Part shown: positions 1 to 6,555 of the stretch, piece after piece
Position numbering within the stretch: position 1 is the first letter of the stretch
Layout of the letters: each line of letters starts with the position of its first letter
Source of the DNA: Alphaproteobacteria bacterium
Lineage (GTDB): Bacteria; Pseudomonadota; Alphaproteobacteria; Micavibrionales; Micavibrionaceae
Assembly: GCA_030427765.1 (NCBI GenBank)
Contig: JAUICS010000074.1
Span: 1-6,555 of the forward strand
Length of the DNA stretch: 6,555 nucleotides
Direction of reading: 5' to 3'
Notes under the pieces: model-generated
Seen by the model: only the letters and a program-made list of their open reading frames with translations
Databases searched by the model: none
Told to the model about the DNA's origin: nothing
Position numbers and translations under genes: made by a program

Positions 1-61
1 AAATAGGTGCACGATCTAATTCCTCAAATGTTTCAAAATTATTAGCGCTTAAAATTTCCAT
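1..61 (-). CDS. Possible 5' end of an unidentified leftward gene (partial)
   Basis: An ATG on the minus strand at 61-59 opens a frame that reads 20 codons without a stop to the window edge, giving MEILSANNFETFEELDRAPI. The peptide has a plausible acidic, globular look, but 20 open codons are weak evidence by themselves. No clear Shine-Dalgarno sequence precedes the ATG. The family cannot be recognised from this fragment. If real, the gene shares the 62-382 spacer with the 3' end of the 295-residue gene and is read in the same direction. Confidence 0.3.
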   Translation of the reverse strand, partial: MEILSANNFETFEELDRAPI

Positions 62-114
62 GACGTAAACTATAGAGCTTTTTTAATCAAAAGACAGCTA
101 ATGGGAAAAGCATT

Positions 115-174
115 AAAATGGCTCTGCTTGCTGCAGCTGTTACAAAAACACACAATATAATCATACTGAATTAA
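115..174 (+). other. Short open frame with a KMALLAA peptide, possible gene remnant
   Basis: The plus frame from 76 to the TAA at 172-174 is open. At 115-135 it encodes KMALLAA, identical to residues 66-72 of the 78-residue protein encoded at 4129-4365. In both places a stop follows soon after (13 further codons here, six there). At the DNA level about 15 of 20 bases match across the shared segment. An ATG at 118 would give an 18-residue peptide with no good ribosome binding site. It may be the decayed tail of a paralogue of the small gene. Coincidence is also possible because Ala and Leu are common residues. Confidence 0.25.
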
Positions 175-266
175 GTGAGAATGGATACTCGTGGAGAGTT
201 AAATCGTTGATTTAAAAAGTAAAAATCGGCTAAAAATTTTCATTTTGTCAACTGTGTAGCACCAGC

Positions 267-291
267 AAAAACCTTTATACACAAGGTTTTT
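267..291. terminator. A/T-rich 9-bp hairpin, possible weak bidirectional terminator
   Basis: AAAAACCTT (267-275) and AAGGTTTTT (283-291) form a perfect 9-bp inverted repeat around a 7-base loop. Read on either strand the 3' arm ends in five T residues, so the hairpin could act in both directions. It lies about 90 bases beyond the stop of the leftward 295-residue gene. The stem has only two G-C pairs, so it would be weak, and it may have another role or none. Confidence 0.35.
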
Positions 292-351
292 GGAAGTTTT
301 GAGCCCCCTTCTATATTTAACGTAATAGCCATGAACGTACGCAGAACATGC

Positions 352-382
352 GATACTTCTGATAAACTTCTGACAAACTTTT
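352..382. repeat. Imperfect short tandem repeat, about 2.8 copies
   Basis: Three head-to-tail units, GATACTTCT (352-360), GATAAACTTCT (361-371) and GACAAACTTTT (372-382), differ by a 2-base deletion in the first and a few substitutions in the third. The array ends exactly where the stop codon of the leftward 295-residue gene begins. It may reflect replication slippage. No function is apparent. Confidence 0.45.
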
Positions 383-1270
383 TTACGCGAGCGCGGCCAT
401 CGGATATTTTTCAATTGCGGCTTGACGGTATCGCTCGAGAGCATCTGAGATTTTGGTCAAATCACACTCACCAGTATAGGTATAACAGTCTCGGTTAGGC
501 GCAGTATAATCCGGCAGGGGCAAAGGATCTGTCCCCGGAACAACACGCGAAATCCGTATCTGCGGTGTAGAATCTGTATCAAGCGTATTCGGGATAACAA
601 TGTCCGTTATCTCAAATCCGATTGTATCAACAAATCTCTTAGTTGCCGTCACCCAGTCCTTATAGAATGCACGGCTGGCCTGCGCCAATGTTTTTGCCTC
701 ATCATCCGTTAAATCCCGCTTGGACTTTAAACGATGCATTGTGCGCGCAAGGCTTCGGTATTTTTGTGGTGACAGGCCGATGCCGAGCTCCGTAATCACA
801 CGGGCATGTCCATTACGTCCGCTTTCTGCCACGGCAAAATCATACATCGCCTTGAATAACGATGGATCACGCAAATGCACCGCCCCATCTACGAGTGTTT
901 CTTCAACCTTCGTGCAATCCATGCGGCGGGTTTCCGTGTCACGTTGCAAATGACATAGGCGGAGAAAACCAACAGGTTTGCCGTTTTGCTCAAACATTGT
1001 CTGGCTGACATGTGGTTCCCCTGCCCGTTGCTTCGCATAATAATTAACGATGTAATGAAACGGGACCGTATTCCCGACCCAATTAGACACTTTGCGCAAA
1101 TTGGCCTCCCACGCCTTTATATGCGTGTAGTCACCTAGCCGTCCGGCATGTGACTTCATAATAGCTGACAAGCCGAGTTCCCCCGCGTCAATGTCACGCA
1201 TGACGGCAGGCGGCAATTTGAAAGGCCGCGTTTTAAAAGAAGCAGTTGATCCACACGCATCATTGGTCAT
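383..1270 (-). CDS. Hypothetical protein, 295 aa, faint GNAT-like features
   Basis: I do not recognise this protein. It is a full-length soluble-looking chain with no signal peptide or membrane segment. Visible features are a basic N-terminal part (1-60); a likely beta-hairpin around EQNGKPVGFLRLCHL (94-108); a segment at 122-163 in which a strand-like VEETLVDGAVHL is followed by a helix and by RVITELGIG; an Arg/Lys-rich helical stretch (168-200); a segment around FVDTIGFEITDIVIPN (213-228), which recalls the F-x-x-x-GF pattern near the end of GNAT acetyltransferases; and a Pro-rich tail (248-258) followed by a C-terminal helix. The acetyl-CoA-binding R/Q-x-x-G-x-G/A motif is not visible, so an acetyltransferase role is only a weak guess. 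The start ATG has no Shine-Dalgarno sequence, and a candidate promoter sits so close that the mRNA could be leaderless. The gene diverges from the peroxide-response operon across 108 bases, which may mean shared control but proves no link. Confidence 0.75.
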   Translation of the reverse strand: MTNDACGSTASFKTRPFKLPPAVMRDIDAGELGLSAIMKSHAGRLGDYTHIKAWEANLRKVSNWVGNTVPFHYIVNYYAKQRAGEPHVSQTMFEQNGKPVGFLRLCHLQRDTETRRMDCTKVEETLVDGAVHLRDPSLFKAMYDFAVAESGRNGHARVITELGIGLSPQKYRSLARTMHRLKSKRDLTDDEAKTLAQASRAFYKDWVTATKRFVDTIGFEITDIVIPNTLDTDSTPQIRISRVVPGTDPLPLPDYTAPNRDCYTYTGECDLTKISDALERYRQAAIEKYPMAALA

Positions 1271-1279
1271 AACACGAAC

Positions 1280-1308
1280 GTGATAGCGTATATCTTACGT
1301 AAAATCAA
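1280..1308 (-). promoter_or_regulatory. Candidate promoter for the leftward 295-aa gene
   Basis: Read on the minus strand, TTGATT (1308-1303) and TATCAC (1285-1280) are separated by 17 bases, each hexamer matching four of six consensus positions. The start point would fall near 1273, three or four bases before the ATG at 1270. This would fit the absence of a Shine-Dalgarno sequence. The match is modest in A+T-rich DNA. Confidence 0.22.
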
Positions 1309-1310
1309 TA

Positions 1311-1325
1311 CACTTGTTATAAGTG
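1311..1325. repeat. 15-bp inverted repeat in the divergent intergenic region
   Basis: CACTT (1311-1315) and AAGTG (1321-1325) are perfect inverted arms around GTTAT. The site lies between the candidate promoters of the two divergent genes and has the size of a dimeric operator. It does not closely match the A/T-rich Fur or PerR box consensus, so its binding protein, if any, is unknown. Confidence 0.3.
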
Positions 1326-1333
1326 AGCATTTT

Positions 1334-1371
1334 ATTTAATTTGATTGACTAAATATTTTGAATCATTAAAT
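1334..1371. promoter_or_regulatory. Candidate operator: 11-bp inverted repeat with a 2-base bulge before perR
   Basis: The left half ATTTAAT-TT-GATT (1334-1346) and the right half AATCATTAAAT (1361-1371) are perfect reverse complements except for two extra T bases in the left half. Fourteen bases separate them. The A/T-rich arms carrying GATT/AATC resemble the general style of Fur-family boxes but are not a standard 7-1-7 site. The element overlaps the best promoter candidate for the regulator, as an autoregulatory operator would. Confidence 0.35.
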
Positions 1372-1372
1372 T
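1345..1372 (+). promoter_or_regulatory. Candidate promoter for the perR-katG operon
   Basis: TTGACT (1345-1350, five of six consensus bases) is followed after 16 bases by TAAATT (1367-1372, four of six). Transcription would begin at about 1378-1379, on or next to the A of the regulator's ATG. No Shine-Dalgarno sequence precedes that ATG, so a leaderless mRNA is a consistent reading. A weaker alternative pair is TTGTTA (1314-1319) and TAATTT (1337-1342). Confidence 0.35.
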
Positions 1373-1378
1373 ATCGAT

Positions 1379-3989
<2,611 letters not shown>

Positions 3990-4009
3990 GCATTACACCA
4001 ATAAATTCC

Positions 4010-4046
4010 AAAAAACGCGGCCTGAACCATTCAGGTCGCGTTTTTT
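4010..4046 (+). terminator. Rho-independent terminator of the perR-katG operon
   Basis: A 17-bp stem forms from 4010-4026 and 4030-4046, with a C-C-A loop and one G-T pair (4020/4036). Its core is G+C-rich and it is flanked by six A residues on the left and six T residues on the right. The A tract means it could also stop transcription coming from the other strand. Confidence 0.93.
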
Positions 4047-4118
4047 ATGTCCTGATGTGCGGTGGCATAACGATTGCGTATGTAACGTCAGGAAAACAAA
4101 AACACGGTTAAAGAAAAC

Positions 4119-4123
4119 GAGGG
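4119..4123 (+). promoter_or_regulatory. Ribosome binding site deciding the start of the 78-aa small gene
   Basis: GAGGG lies five bases before ATG 4129. An upstream in-frame GTG at 4057 has no such site and lies only 11 bases beyond the katG terminator, so the ATG at 4129 is preferred. Confidence 0.7.
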
Positions 4124-4128
4124 AAATC

Positions 4129-4365
4129 ATGGAAATATCAGACATCAACCTATCATTTATGAGCTCGCCATACCTAAAAATGGTAAAAAATCAAGGCATT
4201 GCACCAGCCGCCGGTGCCATGATGACAAAAACACAGCAACACCAAACGTCCTATAATAAAGGTCACAATGGTTTGCAAAATGCAACCGGATCGTCATTTC
4301 AGGGATTGATTTCAGATTCCATGAAAATGGCATTACTGGCCGCGCAGGAGGCGCATGTAAAGTAA
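4129..4365 (+). CDS. Small hypothetical protein, 78 aa
   Basis: I do not recognise this protein. It begins MEISDINLSFMSSPYLKMVK, has a Gly/Ala/Met-rich segment (23-32), a polar Gln/His/Asn/Ser-rich middle (33-57) that is probably disordered, and an amphipathic C-terminal helix with KMALLAA (66-72). It has no Cys, no signal peptide and no membrane segment, and it is slightly basic. A well-placed GAGGG site and an ordinary coding look support it as a real gene. It lies behind the katG terminator and ends 36 bases before the end of the convergent esterase-like gene, so it is probably transcribed alone. No promoter stands out in 4047-4128. It could be a small secreted or regulatory protein, but nothing in the sequence shows a function. 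A matching KMALLAA fragment occurs at 115-135. Confidence 0.65.
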   Translation: MEISDINLSFMSSPYLKMVKNQGIAPAAGAMMTKTQQHQTSYNKGHNGLQNATGSSFQGLISDSMKMALLAAQEAHVK

Positions 4366-4401
4366 GCCCAGTATAGCAAGTTTGGTAAAACAAGCCATAA
4401 A

Positions 4402-5397
4402 TCAGAATGTAATAACACCGCCCCGTAATGGCATAGGCCTTGTTGCATTGTCCATGACAACCGCCACATCATCTTGCCCATACGACGACATCGCCCCATA
4501 CGCCGTGTAAAGCGTTACCGTTCCGGTGGGCGTACTTGCCAATGTTAAGGTTATTGTTTCCGCATCCGTCCGTGCAATTCCATTCACCGTGACCAGCGAT
4601 CCGTTATCCTCAACCCGAAACATAACCATCGCACCGGATGGCACGGTGATGTCATTGCCGCCATCATGGGATACCGTGCAAATAATCTCCGCCCCGTCCT
4701 GCGTTGCCGATAAAATCTGCGGTCCGACCGTGCCGCGAGCCGGACCAACCCCCAGCACACCCTGAACACGGCGCGCCATGCGCTGCATTTGCTTTCCCAG
4801 CCCCAGCGCACCATCTTCACGATGAACGGCATCTTTCATGTTGAGGTCATATGTTTCGCAGCCGAAATACAGGCATGATTTTACAAGTATTAATTCACGA
4901 ATGGCTTCATTTGCCTGCTGATAACCGCTTTCAAGGCCATCTGTACGGCGACCAAGCAAACCGATAAACGCCTTATAATCACCTGCGCTTTCCGCCTGCC
5001 GCTGGTCCAGAAATTCATCTAGGGCGGATTTGAAATACGCCTTCGTAATTGTCGCATTATCAATTTGTTTGGCGTCTTGTTCCGCACAAAAAATGATGTC
5101 GATATTAAGGCTAGCAAGAGATGCATAATTGTTAACAACTTTTGTACGTAAATCATCATATGCCGTGCCGGATGCATCGCCAACATGATCCCAGTGATAG
5201 CCGCTTGTCCCTTCCGCATCCTTTGAGATCGACGCACCGCCCTTTGCACCGTTTTTAATCACCGATCCGGCCATGTTTCCAAGCGCGGAATAAAACAACG
5301 TAACATCGCCAGACCCAACGTTATCGGCATTTGACTGACCCACCAGCATAAAATTCTTTGCGGGACCGGTCCGGTATTGAATATTCAAAAAATTCAT
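4402..5397 (-). CDS. SGNH/GDSL esterase-like protein (sialate O-acetylesterase type) with C-terminal beta domain, phage-tail-like
   Basis: The 331-residue protein has an N-terminal SGNH hydrolase domain (about 14-215) of the kind seen in sialate and carbohydrate O-acetylesterases. Block I is FMLVGQSNA (16-24), with the likely nucleophile S22. Block II is GGAS (53-56), with an oxyanion Gly. A variant block III is CAEQDA (104-109), where relatives usually have QGESDA-like residues. Block V is DAVH (189-192), with the Asp-His pair, followed by a helix ending LGKQMQRMARR. A C-terminal beta-rich domain (about 222-331) resembles tails of alphaproteobacterial phage proteins, ending in DNATRPMPLRG. 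The likely activity is removal of acetyl groups from a surface glycan. The start overlaps the stop of the lectin-like gene in an ATGA tetranucleotide without its own Shine-Dalgarno sequence, which suggests translational coupling. No signal peptide is visible, consistent with a virion or tail protein rather than an ordinary secreted enzyme. The SGNH fold call is good; the exact substrate is unknown. Confidence 0.82.
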   Translation of the reverse strand: MNFLNIQYRTGPAKNFMLVGQSNADNVGSGDVTLFYSALGNMAGSVIKNGAKGGASISKDAEGTSGYHWDHVGDASGTAYDDLRTKVVNNYASLASLNIDIIFCAEQDAKQIDNATITKAYFKSALDEFLDQRQAESAGDYKAFIGLLGRRTDGLESGYQQANEAIRELILVKSCLYFGCETYDLNMKDAVHREDGALGLGKQMQRMARRVQGVLGVGPARGTVGPQILSATQDGAEIICTVSHDGGNDITVPSGAMVMFRVEDNGSLVTVNGIARTDAETITLTLASTPTGTVTLYTAYGAMSSYGQDDVAVVMDNATRPMPLRGGVITF

Positions 5398-6077
5398 AAT
5401 GCTAACAACGCCCCCGCCACATTTTGCATGGCCGTATCATCCAATGCGGTTTCATTTATAAGCATGGCACGGCATGCATGATCACCGGACGCGCCAAGTA
5501 TTGGGACTATCCCCTCCCAATCGCGCGGGTCAAATTCCTCCACCAATGCCCCGTTGTGATACGCACGCATAACAGTTGCCGAGACGTATACCAGACCGAT
5601 GACACGGTAATCCGTCATTGTGACCGCGCCCGTAATCGATACAAGCGTACTATCCGCGCGTTCCTCCCACCGCCAGGAACTGCCCTGCGTTTGAAGATTT
5701 CCACGATTACTTTGCCAACGTGCGAACTGTCCGTCATTTGTATTGAGCTGGCGGACCAGAAAATTATATGTTTGATTCACCGCACCGGTAAGGCCAAGAT
5801 TAAGTTCCGCCGCCATCCCCTGCGTCGCCGGGTTAAAAAGTATTTCCGCCTTTCCGTCAGGGCCACTACTGGTCCAGCCCGGGGCATCGCTTTGCGTTGC
5901 CTGCGTTTTATTATTTCCGGCAGATGACAAATCCGTCCAGATATTTACGTCGGTTGAACTTTCAAACAACACCACGTTGTCGGCAGTTGAATAAAAATGG
6001 ATCGACGGGGTTGATAACGGGTCAAAATTCGAGCGTGCCTGATGGGCGGAAAAGCCGAGGCCTGTTCCTAATTTCAT
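5394..6077 (-). CDS. Concanavalin A-like lectin (LamG-type) protein, phage-tail-like
   Basis: This 227-residue protein looks like a LamG/concanavalin A-type beta-sandwich. Its N-terminus (QARSNFDPLS, 13-22) is a short linker resembling the start of phage tail or virion proteins that begin ...FxPLxLF... and continue into such a domain. The WTDLSSAGNNKTQATQ segment (47-62) matches the W-x-D-x-SGNGN-x-A-x-Q pattern common in LamG-like modules. Strands follow (YNFLVRQL 104-111, YRVIGLVYV 157-165, RAYHNGALVEEF 171-182), and a C-terminal helix after LDDTAMQNVAG (212-222) closes the fold. One Cys and no signal peptide are seen. The expected role is binding a cell-surface glycan, perhaps presenting the substrate to the esterase encoded immediately downstream. 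AGGA lies seven bases before the ATG. It is the first gene of an operon driven by a consensus sigma70 promoter. The LamG-like call is from pattern recognition; no catalytic glycosidase residues are evident. Confidence 0.75.
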   Translation of the reverse strand: MKLGTGLGFSAHQARSNFDPLSTPSIHFYSTADNVVLFESSTDVNIWTDLSSAGNNKTQATQSDAPGWTSSGPDGKAEILFNPATQGMAAELNLGLTGAVNQTYNFLVRQLNTNDGQFARWQSNRGNLQTQGSSWRWEERADSTLVSITGAVTMTDYRVIGLVYVSATVMRAYHNGALVEEFDPRDWEGIVPILGASGDHACRAMLINETALDDTAMQNVAGALLAL

Positions 6078-6177
6078 GATTAAATCCTGTTTACTAAAAA
6101 TGGTTGGAAAATATGCGTGTGTTTATGCAGACATGTAAGGCACAAAACCAAGACGCATTTATTAAGAATATTTTCCT

Positions 6178-6205
6178 ATTATATGTATGTGACAGAAAAT
6201 GTCAA
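6178..6205 (-). promoter_or_regulatory. Sigma70 promoter with consensus hexamers for the lectin-esterase operon
   Basis: On the minus strand TTGACA (6205-6200) and TATAAT (6183-6178) are both exact consensus hexamers, separated by 16 bases. Transcription would start near 6171, leaving a leader of about 94 bases before the lectin ATG at 6077. The leader holds a distant 6-bp inverted pair (6113-6118 with 6153-6158) and the AGGA ribosome binding site at 6088-6085. A match this close is unusual for a non-housekeeping gene and suggests strong expression unless repressed. Confidence 0.72.
6190..6204. promoter_or_regulatory. 15-bp inverted repeat over the -35 box, possible operator
   Basis: TGACA (6190-6194) and TGTCA (6200-6204) are perfect inverted arms around GAAAA and share bases with the -35 hexamer. 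A dimeric repressor bound here would block the promoter. Part of the symmetry is given by the -35 sequence itself, so chance is possible. Confidence 0.35.
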
Positions 6206-6231
6206 ATAATAAGCTTATGAAGCGCGATTTG

Positions 6232-6555
6232 TTATTTCCAGATTAAACAATTTCTATTGAGATAAACTCGTTTGCTATTTCTTTCAATCGGCAAATTCTC
6301 ATTGATAAAAATATACATCCACGCTTTTGAGCCATCATCCAGTGGTGTGACCTCGCGGACAAAGTCTATGCCCAGTTCCTCTAACGCATCAAGTTTTTGA
6401 AACGTTTCATCATCCACTTCATAAACCTCGCCTTCGATGCGGGCGGTACCATCTTTCGTCACACCTGGAAACAATTCACCCGGTTCAATACTGTCATCCA
6501 CCGCCACCATACCATAGACAGATGCGCGCGATTTAAAGCTTCCGATGAATGTCTG
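6232..6555 (-). CDS. Gamma-glutamylcyclotransferase (AIG2-like) family protein, N-terminus outside the window
   Basis: The frame is open from the window edge to a TAA at 6232, showing 107 residues. An internal ATG at 6510 is not the likely start, because family-like sequence (QTFIGSFKSRASVYG) precedes it. Visible family features are a Pro-Gly turn (FPGV, visible residues 29-32), IEGEVYEV (40-47) and the LDALEE helix (55-60), whose first Glu (59) lines up with the catalytic Glu of gamma-glutamylcyclotransferases. VREVTPL (67-72) and AWMYIF (78-83) follow as the next strands. The N-terminal YGTLxxG substrate loop, expected some 25-30 residues earlier, lies outside. Such enzymes release 5-oxoproline from gamma-glutamyl amines or peptides in the cytoplasm. 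The actual substrate cannot be told from sequence. The last stretch (about 88-107, Arg/Asn-rich) is not typical and may be lineage-specific. No clear terminator follows, so read-through into the leftward operon is possible. Confidence 0.85.
   Translation of the reverse strand, partial: QTFIGSFKSRASVYGMVAVDDSIEPGELFPGVTKDGTARIEGEVYEVDDETFQKLDALEELGIDFVREVTPLDDGSKAWMYIFINENLPIERNSKRVYLNRNCLIWK

Larger units (their letters stand above)
62..382. other. A+T-rich intergenic spacer, no convincing gene
   Basis: This stretch is visibly richer in A+T than the flanking genes and holds no convincing protein-coding gene, tRNA or known RNA. A minus-strand open frame at 199-444 runs through it into the end of the 295-residue gene, but its composition (many K, R, Y, C and F) and its overlap mark it as spurious. 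What can be seen is a perfect 9-bp hairpin (267-291), an imperfect 11-bp tandem repeat next to the stop codon of the 295-residue gene (352-382), and a short open frame carrying a KMALLAA peptide (115-135). Confidence 0.6.

Noticed and set aside
1..61. Homology between the MEIL... partial gene and the MEIS... small protein
   Set aside because: Only the first three residues and scattered later positions agree, which is too little to claim a relationship.
199..444. Minus-strand open frame of 81 residues overlapping the end of the 295-residue gene
   Set aside because: It overlaps a better coding frame, has an unbalanced K/R/Y/F/C-rich composition from A+T-rich DNA, and lacks a ribosome binding site.
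4057..4128. N-terminal extension of the small gene from GTG 4057
   Set aside because: The extension is Lys/Arg/Cys-rich, begins just after the katG terminator and has no Shine-Dalgarno sequence, while GAGGG sits correctly before ATG 4129.
4366..4401. Bidirectional terminator between the convergent small gene and esterase-like gene
   Set aside because: Only a 4-bp inverted pair was found and no stable G+C stem with a T run.
5424..5927. 167-residue plus-strand open frame opposite the lectin-like gene
   Set aside because: It is antisense to a coherent lectin-like frame, is Arg/Cys/Ile-rich, and has no ribosome binding site or family resemblance.
6113..6158. Possible structured leader or riboswitch in the lectin operon 5' UTR
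   Set aside because: Only a 6-bp inverted pair (ATGCGT/ACGCAT) with a 34-base gap was found; no known riboswitch pattern or strong hairpin supports it.
6232..6510. Complete 92-residue gene starting at ATG 6510
   Set aside because: The frame stays open to the window edge and the upstream residues fit the gamma-glutamylcyclotransferase family, so this ATG is internal.

Overview
The window looks like a chromosomal stretch from a Gram-negative, probably proteobacterial organism. An alphaproteobacterium is my best guess. It rests on the Fur/PerR-type regulator overlapping a bacterial katG, the moderate base composition (coding parts near half G+C, intergenic parts clearly A+T-rich) and the style of the phage-tail-like proteins. 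Nothing in the window fixes the species.

Layout, left to right. (1) Positions 1-61 may hold the first 20 codons of a leftward gene that runs off the edge. (2) Positions 62-382 are an A+T-rich spacer with a small hairpin, a short imperfect tandem repeat, and a short open frame that shares a KMALLAA peptide with the small protein at 4129. (3) A leftward 295-residue protein of unknown function (383-1270) diverges from (4) a rightward two-gene stress operon. This is a PerR-like Fur-family regulator (1379-1819) whose end overlaps by 8 bases a complete catalase-peroxidase gene, katG (1812-3989), closed by a strong rho-independent terminator (4010-4046). (5) A small rightward gene for a 78-residue protein of unknown function follows (4129-4365). 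(6) Facing it is a leftward two-gene operon: a ConA-like lectin/LamG-type protein (5394-6077), then an SGNH/GDSL esterase-like protein (4402-5397), joined by an ATGA start/stop overlap. Both resemble alphaproteobacterial phage tail or virion-surface proteins, yet no other phage gene is visible. In front of them is a sigma70 promoter with both hexamers at consensus and a 15-bp inverted repeat over its -35 box. (7) The right edge holds the 3' part of a leftward gamma-glutamylcyclotransferase (AIG2-like) gene (6232-6555).

How the genes fit together. The PerR-katG pair reads as a peroxide-response unit: the regulator keeps the metal and zinc ligands of PerR, including the Asp typical of H2O2-sensing members, and KatG keeps all catalytic and cross-link residues. 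The regulator lacks a Shine-Dalgarno sequence and may be leaderless, while katG has a good one inside the regulator's last codons. The lectin-esterase pair suggests binding to and deacetylation of a glycan. Whether it is a prophage remnant, a captured tail module or a domesticated surface system cannot be decided from this window. No RNA genes, CRISPR arrays, insertion sequences or integrases were seen.
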